Shown piece by piece: positions 1-9,890 of a stretch of 64,000 nt of DNA; the stretch's first letter is position 1, and the number at the start of each line of letters is the position of its first letter. Both the position numbers and the translations under genes were made by a program. The stretch lies in contig NZ_JAMTCG010000001.1 of the NCBI RefSeq assembly GCF_024171725.1, positions 310,001-374,000 of the forward strand, written 5' to 3'. The DNA is from Williamsia serinedens. Its GTDB lineage: Bacteria; Actinomycetota; Actinomycetes; Mycobacteriales; Mycobacteriaceae. A model generated the notes under the pieces. The model was not told where the DNA came from, made no database searches, and saw nothing but the letters and a program-made list of their open reading frames with translations.

Positions 1-124
1 ATCACTACCCGCACCGTGTCTGTGCTCCTCATCCGGTGGACGATCGCTCGTCGTGGGTCGGGTGTGCATCCCGCCACGTGCGGCGAACGCTACCGCCCGG
101 CGTCGACGATCGTGTGTCCGCGTC

Positions 125-130
125 TAAGGT
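125..130 (+). promoter_or_regulatory. -10 box of a probable leaderless promoter
   Basis: TAAGGT fits the actinobacterial TANNNT -10 consensus and ends six bases before the GTG at 137, so transcription would begin on the start codon. GTCGAC, 17 bases further upstream, is only a partial -35 match. Bases 1-136 hold no gene that I can support. Confidence 0.5.
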
Positions 131-136
131 TGCCTG

Positions 137-2173
137 GTGTCCACGGTGTCCACCGTCTCGGTCGCGGCCAAACGGCTGTTGCTGGGCCGTCCGTTCCGCA
201 GCGACAAGCTCGGGCACACGCTGCTGCCCAAGCGGATCGCCCTCCCCGTCTTCGCGTCCGACGCGATGTCCTCGGTGGCCTACGCGCCGCAGGAGATCTT
301 CCTGGTCCTCTCCGTCGCCGGTCTGTCGGCGTACGCGTACACGCCGTGGATCGGTCTCGCTGTCGCGATCGTCATGGCCGTGGTCGTCGCCAGCTACCGG
401 CAGAACGTGCACGCCTACCCCTCGGGCGGCGGCGACTACGAGGTCGCCACCGTCAACCTGGGCCCGAAGGCCGGACTGACCGTCGGCAGCGCACTCCTCG
501 TCGACTACGTGCTGACGGTGGCGGTGTCGATCTCGTCGGCCGCGGAGAACATCGGGTCGGCGATCCCGTTCGTCGAGCAGCACCGCGTGCTGTTCTGTGT
601 CGCGGCGATCGTCCTGCTCACCAGCGTGAACCTGCGCGGCATCCGGGAGTCCGGCACCGCGTTCGCCATCCCCACCTACGCGTTCATCGGCGGGATGGTG
701 GTGATGTTGATCTGGGGGTTCGTGCAGATCTTCGCCCTCGGCGACTCGGTGCGGTCGGAGACCGCCGACTTCACGGTCAAGGCCGAGAACAGCCACCTCG
801 TCGGCATCGCGTTCGTGTTCCTGATCGCCCGCGCGTTCTCCTCCGGGTGTGCCGCGCTCACCGGTGTGGAGGCGATCAGCAACGGTGTCCCGGCGTTCCA
901 GAAGCCGAAGTCCCGCAACGCGGCGACGACACTGCTGCTGCTCGGCGGCATCGCGATCGTGTTGCTCATGGGCATCATCGTGCTGGCCCGCAGGATCGGC
1001 GCGAAGTACGTCGAGAACCCCTCGGCCGACCTCGTCGGCGCCCCCGACGGGTATCAGCAGAAGTCCCTGGTCGCGCAACTCGCGCACGCGGTCTTCGCCG
1101 ACTTCACGCCGGGCTTCTACTTCGTCACCACGGTGACCGCGCTGATCCTCGTGCTCGCGGCCAACACCGCGTTCAACGGGTTCCCCGTGCTCGGGTCGGT
1201 CCTCGCGCAGGACCGCTACCTCCCGCGTCAGCTGCACACCCGCGGCGACCGTCTCGCCTTCAGCAACGGCATCCTCTTCCTCGCCGTCGCGGCCATCGCG
1301 TTCGTGGTCGCGTTCGGCGCACAGGTGACCGCGCTGATCCAGCTGTACATCGTCGGTGTCTTCGTCTCGTTCACGCTGTCGCAGATCGGCATGGTGCGGC
1401 ACTGGACCCGCCACCTGCGGTCCGAGTCCGACCCGCAGGCCCGCGGTCGGATGCAGCGGTCGCGCGTGATCAACTCCATCGGCCTGTTGATGACGGGCAC
1501 CGTGCTGATCATCGTGCTCATCACCAAGTTCCTCGCCGGGGCCTGGATCGCGATCGTGGCGATGGTGGCGATCTTCGGGCTGATGCAGCTCATCCATCGG
1601 CACTACGCCTCCGTACAGCACGAACTCGACACCACCGACGAGGACGTCGTGTTGCCCAGCCGCACGCACTCGGTGGTGCTCGTGTCGAAGATCCACCTGC
1701 CGACCAAGCGTGCTCTGGCCTACGCCCGCGCCACGCGCCCGGACACGCTCGAGGCCATCACGGTCAACGTCGACGACCGCGACACCCGGCGCCTGGTCGC
1801 CGAGTGGGAGGCCAGCGACCTGACCGTGCCGCTCAAGGTCATCGCGTCGCCGTACCGCGAGGTGACCCGACCGGTCATCGACTACGTGCGCCGTATCCGA
1901 CGGGACTCGCCGCGCGACGTCATCACGGTGTTCATCCCCGAGTACGTCGTGGGGCACTGGTGGGAGCAGATCCTGCACAACCAGTCCGCGCTGCGCCTCA
2001 AGGGACGCCTGCTGTTCGAGCCCAACGTGATGGTCACCTCGGTGCCGTGGCAGCTGTCGTCGTCGGACCGGCGCAAGGACAACGACCGCGACTACAACGC
2101 CCCCGGCGACATGCGCCGCGGTGTGGTCGACATCCCGCCCGCGGCGATGTCCGCCGACGACCGCACCCCGTGA
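137..2173 (+). CDS. APC family permease
   Basis: A 678-residue integral membrane protein of the amino acid-polyamine-organocation (APC) superfamily, probably a proton- or sodium-coupled importer; the substrate cannot be read from the sequence. The first helix region carries the family-like stretch SDAMSSVAYAP near residue 35. About twelve hydrophobic segments follow to about residue 480, then a hydrophilic cytoplasmic tail of about 190 residues. The GTG at 137 is chosen because a -10 box lies six bases before it, which suits a leaderless message. It overlaps the next gene by four bases (GTGA). From memory the same pair occurs in M. tuberculosis as Rv2690c-Rv2689c. Confidence 0.88.
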   Translation: MSTVSTVSVAAKRLLLGRPFRSDKLGHTLLPKRIALPVFASDAMSSVAYAPQEIFLVLSVAGLSAYAYTPWIGLAVAIVMAVVVASYRQNVHAYPSGGGDYEVATVNLGPKAGLTVGSALLVDYVLTVAVSISSAAENIGSAIPFVEQHRVLFCVAAIVLLTSVNLRGIRESGTAFAIPTYAFIGGMVVMLIWGFVQIFALGDSVRSETADFTVKAENSHLVGIAFVFLIARAFSSGCAALTGVEAISNGVPAFQKPKSRNAATTLLLLGGIAIVLLMGIIVLARRIGAKYVENPSADLVGAPDGYQQKSLVAQLAHAVFADFTPGFYFVTTVTALILVLAANTAFNGFPVLGSVLAQDRYLPRQLHTRGDRLAFSNGILFLAVAAIAFVVAFGAQVTALIQLYIVGVFVSFTLSQIGMVRHWTRHLRSESDPQARGRMQRSRVINSIGLLMTGTVLIIVLITKFLAGAWIAIVAMVAIFGLMQLIHRHYASVQHELDTTDEDVVLPSRTHSVVLVSKIHLPTKRALAYARATRPDTLEAITVNVDDRDTRRLVAEWEASDLTVPLKVIASPYREVTRPVIDYVRRIRRDSPRDVITVFIPEYVVGHWWEQILHNQSALRLKGRLLFEPNVMVTSVPWQLSSSDRRKDNDRDYNAPGDMRRGVVDIPPAAMSADDRTP

Positions 2174-3444
2174 CGGCCGAGTCGGCCGGCCCGGGCGCCG
2201 GGGACCTCGTCGAGTTGTCCGGGCTCCGTGCCGGCAACGGCGGCGTCATGGTGGGCCGCCACGACGGCCGCGTCGTGTTCGTGCGTGGAGCGCTGCCCGG
2301 CGAACGGGTCCGCGTCCGCGTCGTCGACGACCGACGGTCGTCGTACCTGACCGCGACCGTCGTCGACGTGCTCGACGCCTCGCCGCACCGCGTCACCGAC
2401 CGCTGCCCGGCCGCCGCGGCGGGGGCGGGGTGTTGCGACCTCGCCCACGCCGACGACACCGTCGCGGCCGACATCCGGCTGACCGCCGTGCGGGACGTGC
2501 TGGCGCGGATCGGGAAACTGCCCGACGCGGTCGTCGCCGGCGTCCAGATGCAGGTCCTCGCGCCGACGTCGCACTACCGCACCCGGGTACGGATGCCGGT
2601 CGACGGCGCCGGGGTGGCCGGCGTGCACGTCCGCGCGGGCAGCGGCGTCGTCACCGACGCTCCCTGTGCGCAACCGGTCCCGGACCTCGTCGAGGCGGTG
2701 GGTCGGCGGTCGTGGACGCCGGGAGCGGAGGTCGTGGCGGTCCACGGTGACGACGGCGGGATCCACCTCGCCGAGCGCGCACCCGAGGCCGGTCGCCGAG
2801 GGTCGTCACGGGCGCGATCGCAGCGCGCCCGGTCGCGGAGACCGCGCCTGACGCCGCGGACGGTCGCAGGCGGCGACCACGTGACACGCCGCGTCGGGGG
2901 CCGCGAGTGGGCGGTGCCTGTCGCCGGCTTCTGGCAGGCGCACGTGCGTGGCGCCGACGCCTACAGCGCTCTCGTGGCGCAGATGGCCCGTGACGCCGCG
3001 CCGGATTCACGAAGCGCGTGGGACCTCTACGGCGGCGTCGGGGTGTTCGCGGGGTCTCTCGTCGACGCCCTGCCGTCGCTGGAGCACGTGACCGTGGTGG
3101 AATCCGACGCCGACGCCGTCGCCGCGGCGCGCGAGACCTTCGCCGGCGACGACCGCATCGCCTGCTACCGCGGGCCGGTGGGGCCCGCGCTGGGGTCGCT
3201 GCCCGGGCCGGACGTCGTCGTGACCGACCCACCGCGGTCCGGGCTCGGGGCCGACGTCGTGGCCGGGATCGTGTCGGCGCGACCGCGGGCGGTGGTGCAC
3301 GTCGGGTGCGACCCGGCCGCCGCGGCCCGTGACCTCGGTCTCCTCGTCCGGCAGGGCTACGAGGTGGAGCGCGTCGTCGCCGTCGACGCGTTCGGTCTGA
3401 CCCATCACGTCGAGGTGGTCGCCGCCCTCGTTTCCGTAGACTGA
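2170..3444 (+). CDS. TrmA/RlmD-like class I SAM-dependent RNA methyltransferase
   Basis: A 424-residue protein predicted to methylate a uridine in tRNA or rRNA with S-adenosylmethionine. The order is an N-terminal TRAM RNA-binding domain (about residues 10-75), a cysteine cluster (CP..GAGCCD, near residue 80) resembling the iron-sulfur site of RlmD, a linker, and a C-terminal Rossmann methyltransferase domain. The C-terminal part shows FWQAH, a DPPRSG motif and the catalytic cysteine in HVGCDP. A linker near residues 205-230 is an arginine/serine-rich insertion. The GTG start overlaps the permease stop by four bases; the reading frame stays open far upstream, but that part is antisense to nothing known and is rejected as coding. 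The exact target base is unknown. Confidence 0.85.
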   Translation: MTAESAGPGAGDLVELSGLRAGNGGVMVGRHDGRVVFVRGALPGERVRVRVVDDRRSSYLTATVVDVLDASPHRVTDRCPAAAAGAGCCDLAHADDTVAADIRLTAVRDVLARIGKLPDAVVAGVQMQVLAPTSHYRTRVRMPVDGAGVAGVHVRAGSGVVTDAPCAQPVPDLVEAVGRRSWTPGAEVVAVHGDDGGIHLAERAPEAGRRGSSRARSQRARSRRPRLTPRTVAGGDHVTRRVGGREWAVPVAGFWQAHVRGADAYSALVAQMARDAAPDSRSAWDLYGGVGVFAGSLVDALPSLEHVTVVESDADAVAAARETFAGDDRIACYRGPVGPALGSLPGPDVVVTDPPRSGLGADVVAGIVSARPRAVVHVGCDPAAAARDLGLLVRQGYEVERVVAVDAFGLTHHVEVVAALVSVD

Positions 3445-3498
3445 TCGACACGATGTGCCCGGGCGGACGCCCAGGCGCGGAAGGGAGCGTCGAGGACG

Positions 3499-5412
3499 AT
3501 GGGCGTGCTGGAACGTGTGGGGTCACCGCGGGACCTCCGGGACCTCACCGACGACGAGCTCGACGACCTCGCCTCGGAGATCCGCGCCTTCCTCATCGAC
3601 AAGGTGTCGGCCGTCGGCGGACACCTCGGCCCGAACCTGGGTGTCGTCGAGCTGACGCTCGCGGTGCACCGCGTGTTCGACTCCCCACACGACGCGGTCA
3701 TCTTCGACACCGGCCACCAGTCGTACGTGCACAAGATCGTCACCGGCCGCCGCGACGCCTTCGACACGCTTCGCCAGAAGGGTGGTCTCACCGGCTACCA
3801 GGAACGCGCGGAGAGCGAGCACGACTGGGTCGAGTCGTCCCATGCCTCGGCTGCGCTGTCGTACGCCGACGGGCTGAGCAAGGCCTTCGAACTCGACGAC
3901 CTCGACCGGCACGTCGTGGCGATCGTCGGTGACGGCGCACTCACCGGCGGCATGTGCTGGGAGGCGCTCAACAACATCACCGCCGGCGACCGTCCCGTCG
4001 TCGTGGTCGTCAACGACAACGGCCGCTCCTACGCGCCGACCATCGGCGGGTTCGCCAAGAACCTCGCCGCGCTCCGGCTGCAGCCCGGCTACGAGAAGGT
4101 CCTCGGTGAGGCGCGCAAGGTGCTCACCGGTGTGCCGATGGTCGGTTCGCTGGCGTACGCGATCCTGCACAGCATGAAGAGCGGCGTGAAGGACTTCCTC
4201 GCGCCCCAGGCGATGTTCACCGACCTCGGCATCAAGTACGTCGGCCCCGTCGACGGTCACGACCGTGGCGCGATGGAGAGCGCGCTGGCGCACGCGAAGG
4301 CGTTCGGCGGACCCGTGATCGTGCACGCGGTCACCCGCAAGGGGATGGGCTACGCGCCGGCCGAGAACGACGAGGCCGACCAGATGCACGGCATCGGCAT
4401 CATCGACCCGCGCACCGGTCGAGCGACGAGTGTGCCGCCGCAGGACTGGAGTTCGGTGTTCAGCTCCGCCCTCGTGGAGGCCGCGGCACGTCGGGAGGAC
4501 GTGGTGGCGGTGGTCGCCGCGATGGCCGGGCCCACCGGTCTCGCGCCGTTCGCGGAGCGGTTCCCGGACCGCTTGTTCGACGTCGGCATCGCCGAGCAGC
4601 ACGCCCTGACCTCCGCAGCGGGGCTCGCGCTCGGCGGCAAGCACCCCGTGGTCGCCATCTACTCGACCTTCCTCAACCGGGCGTTCGACCAGCTCCTGAT
4701 GGACGTGGCGCTGCTGAAGCAGCCCGTGACCCTCGTGCTGGACCGTGCCGGTGTCACCGGCCCGGACGGTCCGAGCCACCACGGGATGTGGGACCTGTCC
4801 CTGATGGCGATCGTCCCGGGGATGCGGGTCGCCGCCCCCCGCGATGCCCTGCGGTTGCGTGAGGAGCTCGGCGAGGCCCTCGACACCGACACCGGTCCGA
4901 CGGCGCTGCGCTACTCCAAGGGCGCTGTGCCCGAGGACATCCGGGCCGTCGAGCGTCTCGACGACGGCGTGGACGTGTTGCACCGGTCGTCCGGGTCCGA
5001 TCCCGCGGACGTCCTCATCGTCGGTGTGGGCGCGTTCTGTGCGCTCGCCGTCGACACCGCCGAGCGGCTGGCGAAGCAAGGCATCCGGGCGACCGTGGTG
5101 GATCCGCGGTGGGTGCTGCCCGTGCCCGACAGCGTCGTGATGCTGGCCCGGGAGCACCGGCTCGTGGTGACCCTCGAGGACTCCGGGGTGCACGGCGGTG
5201 TCGGGTCGGCCGTCGCCTCGCGGCTCCACGCCGAGAACGTCGACGTGACCATCCAGCAGCGGGGCATCCCACAGGAGTTCCTCGAGCACGCCTCGCGCGG
5301 GGAGTTGCTCGCCGAGATGGGCCTGACCGCACAGGATCTCGCCCGTGGGATCACGGCCACGGTCGCCACCATGCAGTCGACGCCCCTGACCGACGACATC
5401 ACCGCGCGCTGA
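3499..5412 (+). CDS. dxs: 1-deoxy-D-xylulose-5-phosphate synthase
   Basis: This enzyme makes 1-deoxy-D-xylulose 5-phosphate from pyruvate and glyceraldehyde 3-phosphate with thiamine diphosphate, the first step of the MEP isoprenoid pathway. The 637-residue length is normal. The thiamine diphosphate/magnesium motif GDGALTGG is at residues 144-151, the catalytic-glutamate region VGIAEQHA is near residue 365, and a transketolase C-terminal domain follows from about 490. The ATG is preceded by a purine-rich GGGAGCGTCGAGGA ribosome site. It is 54 bases after the methyltransferase gene, so it may be cotranscribed or have its own promoter. It converges with the RNase D-like gene. Confidence 0.97.
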   Translation: MGVLERVGSPRDLRDLTDDELDDLASEIRAFLIDKVSAVGGHLGPNLGVVELTLAVHRVFDSPHDAVIFDTGHQSYVHKIVTGRRDAFDTLRQKGGLTGYQERAESEHDWVESSHASAALSYADGLSKAFELDDLDRHVVAIVGDGALTGGMCWEALNNITAGDRPVVVVVNDNGRSYAPTIGGFAKNLAALRLQPGYEKVLGEARKVLTGVPMVGSLAYAILHSMKSGVKDFLAPQAMFTDLGIKYVGPVDGHDRGAMESALAHAKAFGGPVIVHAVTRKGMGYAPAENDEADQMHGIGIIDPRTGRATSVPPQDWSSVFSSALVEAAARREDVVAVVAAMAGPTGLAPFAERFPDRLFDVGIAEQHALTSAAGLALGGKHPVVAIYSTFLNRAFDQLLMDVALLKQPVTLVLDRAGVTGPDGPSHHGMWDLSLMAIVPGMRVAAPRDALRLREELGEALDTDTGPTALRYSKGAVPEDIRAVERLDDGVDVLHRSSGSDPADVLIVGVGAFCALAVDTAERLAKQGIRATVVDPRWVLPVPDSVVMLAREHRLVVTLEDSGVHGGVGSAVASRLHAENVDVTIQQRGIPQEFLEHASRGELLAEMGLTAQDLARGITATVATMQSTPLTDDITAR

Positions 5413-5420
5413 GCGCGCGG
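5402..5420. terminator. Hairpin between convergent genes, dxs stop codon in the loop
   Basis: CCGCGCGC-TGA-GCGCGCGG is a perfect 8-bp stem with a three-base loop, and the loop is the dxs TGA itself. It lies between two convergent genes and has no T-tract, so it would be a non-canonical bidirectional terminator at best. Confidence 0.4.
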
Positions 5421-5425
5421 CGGTC

Positions 5426-6715
5426 TCAGTCCGCCGTCTCGGTCCCCGCCGTCCGCAGTGCCTCGGCGACGACCGGCCCGCAGGTCTGTGCCTGCCACGG
5501 CCGTGCGCCGAGTGAGCGCAGCCGCTCGGCGACCGCCTCGTCGGTTGCGGGTTCCACACCGTCCCAACAGATCTGACGCAGGATGTCCGGCTGGAGGAGG
5601 TTCTCCACCGGCGTCGAGACCTGCTCCGACAGTGCGGCCATCGCCGGCCGGGCGGCGCCGATCCGCGCGGCGGCGGCCGGGTTGCGGTTCGACCACCGGT
5701 TGACCGCGGGCAGGCCCACGCTGCGGGCGGTGCGGGGTGGGAGCTCGGAGTCGGGCAGACGCCGCGCGCGGTCCAGTGCGTCGAACCACCGCCGTGCGGA
5801 ACGACGTTGGCGGTGACCGCCGAAGACCGGGAGCGACGTGAGCTCCTCGACCGAGGTCGGCGCGGCGGTCGCCGCGGCGACGATCGCGGAGTCGGGCAGG
5901 ACGCGACCGGGGGCGATGTCGCGCTGCTCGGCGACCTGTTCGCGGGCGGTCCACAGTTCGCGGACCGCGGCGAGCACGCGCGGGGACTTGACCGTGTGCA
6001 GCCCCGAGGTCCGTCGCCATCGGTCCGGTCGGGGTGCGGGCTCGGGCTTGGTGCGGACGTGGTCGAACTCCTGTGCCGCCCAGTCGGCCTTGCCGGCCTC
6101 GTCGAGCGCGGTGGCGACGGCGTCCCGCAGCTCGACGAGGACCTCGACGTCGAGCGCGGCGTAGTTCAGCCAGTCGTCGGGGAGGGGTCGCCGCGACCAG
6201 TCGGCGGCGCCGTGTCCCTTGGCCAGACCCATGCCGAGGAAGTGCGCCACCATCGCCGCCAGGTTCACGCGGGGCAGTCCGAGCAGCCGACCGCCCAGCT
6301 CGGTGTCGAACAGGTCGGCGCAGACGAAGTCGAGGTCACGCAGGCACGGTAGGTCCTGGTCGGCCGCGTGCAGCACCCACTGCGGCCCGTCGAGGGCCGC
6401 GATCAGCGGTGCGAGTGCGTCGGGGTGGTCGATCGGGTCGATGAGGAAAGACCCGGCGCCGCGGCGGCGGATCTGGATCAGGTACGCGCGGTTGGAATAG
6501 CGGAACCCCGACGCACGCTCGGTGTCGAGGGCGATCGGTCCCTCGCCCTCGGCGATGCGTCGCGCCGCGTCGGCGAACTCCTCGGGCAGCGACAGCACCG
6601 GCGGCACACCCTCGGCCGGGTGCTCCAGCGCCACGACGGTCGGCTCGTCGACCGCGGTGGGATCGTCGGCGGCGGTGTCGGTCCCCGAGGGATCACCGCC
6701 GGTGGGAGTGGTCAT
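5426..6715 (-). CDS. RNase D-like 3'-5' exoribonuclease with HRDC domain
   Basis: A 429-residue DEDD-family exonuclease expected to trim the 3' ends of stable RNAs. After a low-complexity N-terminus of about 40 residues, the exonuclease core shows ALDTE (Exo I), HAADQDLPCL (Exo II) and NYAALDVEVL (Exo III, DEDDy type), so all four acidic residues are present. A C-terminal HRDC-like nucleic-acid-binding domain spans about residues 215-300. The ATG at 6715 is the best start; the frame continues upstream without support. It follows the DUF3000 gene by five bases on the same strand, so the two form an operon. From memory these match Rv2681 and Rv2680. Confidence 0.87.
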   Translation of the reverse strand: MTTPTGGDPSGTDTAADDPTAVDEPTVVALEHPAEGVPPVLSLPEEFADAARRIAEGEGPIALDTERASGFRYSNRAYLIQIRRRGAGSFLIDPIDHPDALAPLIAALDGPQWVLHAADQDLPCLRDLDFVCADLFDTELGGRLLGLPRVNLAAMVAHFLGMGLAKGHGAADWSRRPLPDDWLNYAALDVEVLVELRDAVATALDEAGKADWAAQEFDHVRTKPEPAPRPDRWRRTSGLHTVKSPRVLAAVRELWTAREQVAEQRDIAPGRVLPDSAIVAAATAAPTSVEELTSLPVFGGHRQRRSARRWFDALDRARRLPDSELPPRTARSVGLPAVNRWSNRNPAAAARIGAARPAMAALSEQVSTPVENLLQPDILRQICWDGVEPATDEAVAERLRSLGARPWQAQTCGPVVAEALRTAGTETAD

Positions 6716-6720
6716 CCGCG

Positions 6721-7332
6721 TCAGGTGACGCGGTCGCCGACACCGAGTGTCGTCACACCGCTCGGCGGCAGACCCGCGGCCAGGGACAGGACGTCGCAGA
6801 ACGCCTCGACGTGGGCGGCCAGATCCACCGACAACGCCGTCCACGACGCACGCAGCTCCAGCTGGTGGGCGCGCGGCGGTCCGGCGATGTCGCCGTAGCG
6901 GACCGACGTCGTCGAGGTCACCGTGCCGCCGAGCGCGGTGACGCTGTCCTCCGACAGCGGCCCACCGGACAGGGCGTCGACGAGCCAGCTCCACGCGACC
7001 TCCGGGAGCAGGGGATCGGTGGCCAGGGCGGCCTCCACCTCGGCCTGGATGAACGCGACGAGGCGCATCGTGCCGTTCCAGGCGTCCTGACCCTCGGGGT
7101 CGTAGAGGAGGATCAGTCGACCGAAGGCGCTGCCCTCGGAATCGGTGGGGATCTGCGCGGAGTCGGGGTCGATGGTGCGGACCTCCGCCCCGATCGCGTG
7201 GCTGAAGGGCGCGAGTCGCTGGGGCGGACGAATGCTGCCGACCTCGATGTCGGGGCGGATACGCGCAGCGTGCATCGAGTCGACGGCGCTACGGAAGTCG
7301 TCGGGCTCCGTGCGAGCCCCGGATGAGGTCAC
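6721..7332 (-). CDS. DUF3000 domain-containing protein
   Basis: A 203-residue soluble protein that resembles the actinobacterial DUF3000 family, whose function is not known to me. It has no signal peptide or membrane segment. Recognisable parts are an [10 protein letters not shown]-like region near residue 45 and a [17 protein letters not shown] region near residue 85. The GTG at 7332 is used; another in-frame GTG lies at 7341. It is transcribed away from hemE and sits directly upstream of the RNase D-like gene, suggesting a link to RNA metabolism that is only inference. Confidence 0.75.
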   Translation of the reverse strand: MTSSGARTEPDDFRSAVDSMHAARIRPDIEVGSIRPPQRLAPFSHAIGAEVRTIDPDSAQIPTDSEGSAFGRLILLYDPEGQDAWNGTMRLVAFIQAEVEAALATDPLLPEVAWSWLVDALSGGPLSEDSVTALGGTVTSTTSVRYGDIAGPPRAHQLELRASWTALSVDLAAHVEAFCDVLSLAAGLPPSGVTTLGVGDRVT

Positions 7333-7416
7333 GTGAGGCACGGTAGGCCGAGCGACCCCCTGTGCGCAGGAGGCGCGCCGGGCGGGGACCTGCGGGCGCC
7401 GTGGGACCATGGGTGC

Positions 7417-8478
7417 GTGAAGACGCAGCAGACGCCGGGCAGTGTGCGCCGTATGCCCCTGATCGCGGCCGCGACCGGCGCCACCCCGTCCCGTCGTCCC
7501 ATCTGGTTCATGCGTCAGGCCGGGCGGTCGCTGCCGGAGTACCGCGCCATCCGAGCCGACCGGGGGATGCTCGAGTCGTGCTTCGACGCCGACCTGCTCG
7601 CCGAGATCACCCTGCAGCCCGTTCGCCGTCACGGCGTCGACGCCGCCATCCTCTTCTCCGACATCGTCGTCCCGCTGCGTGCAGCGGGCATCGACCTCGA
7701 CATCGTCGCCGGCACCGGTCCGGTGATCGCGTCGCCGGTTCGCGACCGGGGCGCGGTCGAGGCGATCCCGCGTCTGATCCCCGGCGAGGTCGGTTCGATC
7801 GCGACGGGCATCGGCACCATCCTCGGCGAGCTGCCCGAGGACACCGCACTCATCGGCTTCGCGGGTGCCCCGTTCACCCTCGCGTCCTACCTGGTGGAGG
7901 GCGGCCCGAGCCGCACCTACGAGCGCACGAAGGCGCTCATGCACGGGGATCCGCAGATCTGGGAGCGACTGCTCGCCGCCCTGGCCGACATCACCATCAC
8001 CTTCCTGCGCGTCCAGCTCGACGCCGGTGTGCACGCGGTGCAGCTGTTCGACTCGTGGGCGGGTGCGCTGTCGCTGGCCGACTATCGCCGGTTCGTCGCG
8101 CCGCAGACCCGTCGTGTCCTCGCGGAGGTCGCCGAGTACGGGCGTCCCCGCATCCACTTCGGCGTCGGCACGGGGGAGTTGCTGCACGAGATGGGTGCCG
8201 TGGGCGCCGACGTCGTGGGCGTCGACTGGCGGATCCCGCTCGACGACGCCGCGCGGCGCGTCGGACCGGGGAAGGCGCTGCAGGGCAACATCGACCCGTC
8301 GATCCTGTCCGCGCCGTGGGAGGTCGTCGAGGCGGAGGTCCGCCGCGTGCTGGCCGAGGGCGAGGCCGCGGTCGCGGCGGGTGCCACCGGACACATCGTC
8401 AACCTCGGACACGGCGTGCTGCCGTCCACCGACCCCGACGTGCTGACCCGGATCGTCGAGCTCGTCCACACGGCATGA
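7417..8478 (+). CDS. hemE: Uroporphyrinogen decarboxylase
   Basis: This enzyme decarboxylates the four acetate groups of uroporphyrinogen III to give coproporphyrinogen III in heme synthesis. The 353-residue protein shows the signature [11 protein letters not shown] from residue 33 and the FSDIVVP motif with the substrate-binding aspartate at residue 82. The GTG at 7417 gives a normal-length N-terminus; the upstream in-frame ATG at 7333 would add about 28 uncharacteristic residues. The stop overlaps the cgoX ATG (ATGA). It begins a three-gene heme operon diverging from the DUF3000 gene. Confidence 0.95.
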   Translation: MKTQQTPGSVRRMPLIAAATGATPSRRPIWFMRQAGRSLPEYRAIRADRGMLESCFDADLLAEITLQPVRRHGVDAAILFSDIVVPLRAAGIDLDIVAGTGPVIASPVRDRGAVEAIPRLIPGEVGSIATGIGTILGELPEDTALIGFAGAPFTLASYLVEGGPSRTYERTKALMHGDPQIWERLLAALADITITFLRVQLDAGVHAVQLFDSWAGALSLADYRRFVAPQTRRVLAEVAEYGRPRIHFGVGTGELLHEMGAVGADVVGVDWRIPLDDAARRVGPGKALQGNIDPSILSAPWEVVEAEVRRVLAEGEAAVAAGATGHIVNLGHGVLPSTDPDVLTRIVELVHTA

Positions 8479-9890
8479 GCGACGGTCCCCGCGTCGCCGT
8501 CGTCGGTGCGGGCATCTCGGGACTGGCGGCCGCGCTCGCGCTGCGTGACGCGCTCGGGTCGACGGCCCGCATCGACGTCCTGGAGGGGTCGTCGCGGCCC
8601 GGAGGCCTGCTGACGTCGCGCTCCGTCGCGGGCGTCGACGTCGACGCGGGCGCGGAGTCGTTCATCGTCCGGCGTCCCGAGGCGGTGCGGCTGATCGAGC
8701 GGCTCGGGCTGTCGGGGCATGTCGTCACGCCGACGACCCGCCGCCCCGCCGTCCTCGCGCGCGGCGCCCTGCAGCCGCTGCCGCGTCCGACCGTGATGGG
8801 TATACCGGCCACGCCCGAGGCGGTGGCCGCGGTCGCCGACGCCGACGACCTCGCGACGATGGCATCCGAGCCGGACCGCCCGTGGTCGTGGACGCCGGGG
8901 GACGACGTCGCGATCGGCGAGCTCGTCGCCGACCGCTTCGGTCGCTCGGTCGTCGACCGCAGCGTCGACCCGATGCTGTCGGGGGTGTACTCCGCCCGCG
9001 CCGACGACATCGGACTGCGCGCGGCGTTGCCACAGATCGCCGCCCGCCTCGATGCCGGGGCGCCCAGCCTCACCGCGGCGGTGTCCGCCGTTCTGCCCCC
9101 ACCGTCGGACGCGCCGGTCTTCGGCGCACTCGACGGCGGGTACCGCACGCTGATCGACGCTCTCGTCGACGCCGCCGGAGTCGAACCGCGCTACGACACG
9201 CCGGTCACCGCGATGACCCGGGACGGGAACGGGTGGGCGGTGTCGGTCGAGGGGGAGCCCGACCTCACCTGCGACGCCGTCGTGCTGGCGGTCCCGGCGC
9301 CCGCCGCGGCCGCTCTGCTCGATCCCGATGCGACGCAGTCTGTGTCGGCCCTGTCCCGGGTGCAGGTCGCCGGGTCTGCGCTGGTCGTGCTGGCGCTCGA
9401 CGAGGCGACGACGCTGCCGGACCACTCGGGTGTCCTCGTGGCGACGGGGGAGGCGACGACCGCGAAGGCGATCACCCTGTCGTCGCAGAAGTGGCCGCAT
9501 CTCGGCATTGGGCCGCGGTTGGTCCGGGTGTCGTTCGGACGCCTCGGCGACCCGGTCGATGCCGTCGCCGACGACGAGCTGATCGGCGCGGCCGTCACCG
9601 ACCTCGGGCTCGTGTGCACCCTCGCCGGCGGGAGTGCGCCGCGACCGGACGAGGTGCTCGACGCCGTCGTGCAGCGGTGGCCGGTCGGGTTGCCGCGCTA
9701 CGGGCCCGGGCATCTCGCCCTCGTCGCGGAGGCCGACGCCGCACTGCCGGACGGTGTCGCCACCTGCGGTGCCACCTACGCGGGCGTCGGCGTCCCCGCC
9801 TGCATCGCCCGCGCACAGGTCGCGGCGGCGCGCATCGTCACGCATCTCACGGCCGACGCCCCCGGCGCCGGTGGCACGATGGGCACATGA
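8475..9890 (+). CDS. cgoX: Coproporphyrinogen III oxidase (HemY/HemG-type)
   Basis: A 471-residue FAD-dependent oxidase of the HemY type. Because hemQ is the next gene, the likely substrate is coproporphyrinogen III rather than protoporphyrinogen IX, placing it in the coproporphyrin-dependent branch used by Actinobacteria. The N-terminus is a Rossmann dinucleotide fold, [12 protein letters not shown] (residues 9-20), followed by the amine-oxidase-like core. The C-terminus has a FAD-contact region, [10 protein letters not shown]. It overlaps both neighbours by four bases. Older annotations would call this hemG or hemY. Confidence 0.92.
   Translation: MSDGPRVAVVGAGISGLAAALALRDALGSTARIDVLEGSSRPGGLLTSRSVAGVDVDAGAESFIVRRPEAVRLIERLGLSGHVVTPTTRRPAVLARGALQPLPRPTVMGIPATPEAVAAVADADDLATMASEPDRPWSWTPGDDVAIGELVADRFGRSVVDRSVDPMLSGVYSARADDIGLRAALPQIAARLDAGAPSLTAAVSAVLPPPSDAPVFGALDGGYRTLIDALVDAAGVEPRYDTPVTAMTRDGNGWAVSVEGEPDLTCDAVVLAVPAPAAAALLDPDATQSVSALSRVQVAGSALVVLALDEATTLPDHSGVLVATGEATTAKAITLSSQKWPHLGIGPRLVRVSFGRLGDPVDAVADDELIGAAVTDLGLVCTLAGGSAPRPDEVLDAVVQRWPVGLPRYGPGHLALVAEADAALPDGVATCGATYAGVGVPACIARAQVAAARIVTHLTADAPGAGGTMGT

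Noticed and set aside
16-2169. Open upstream extension of the TrmA-like gene frame
   Set aside because: This frame runs through the APC permease gene and encodes Arg/Pro/His-rich sequence with no domain. The true start at 2170 overlaps the permease stop in the usual GTGA form.
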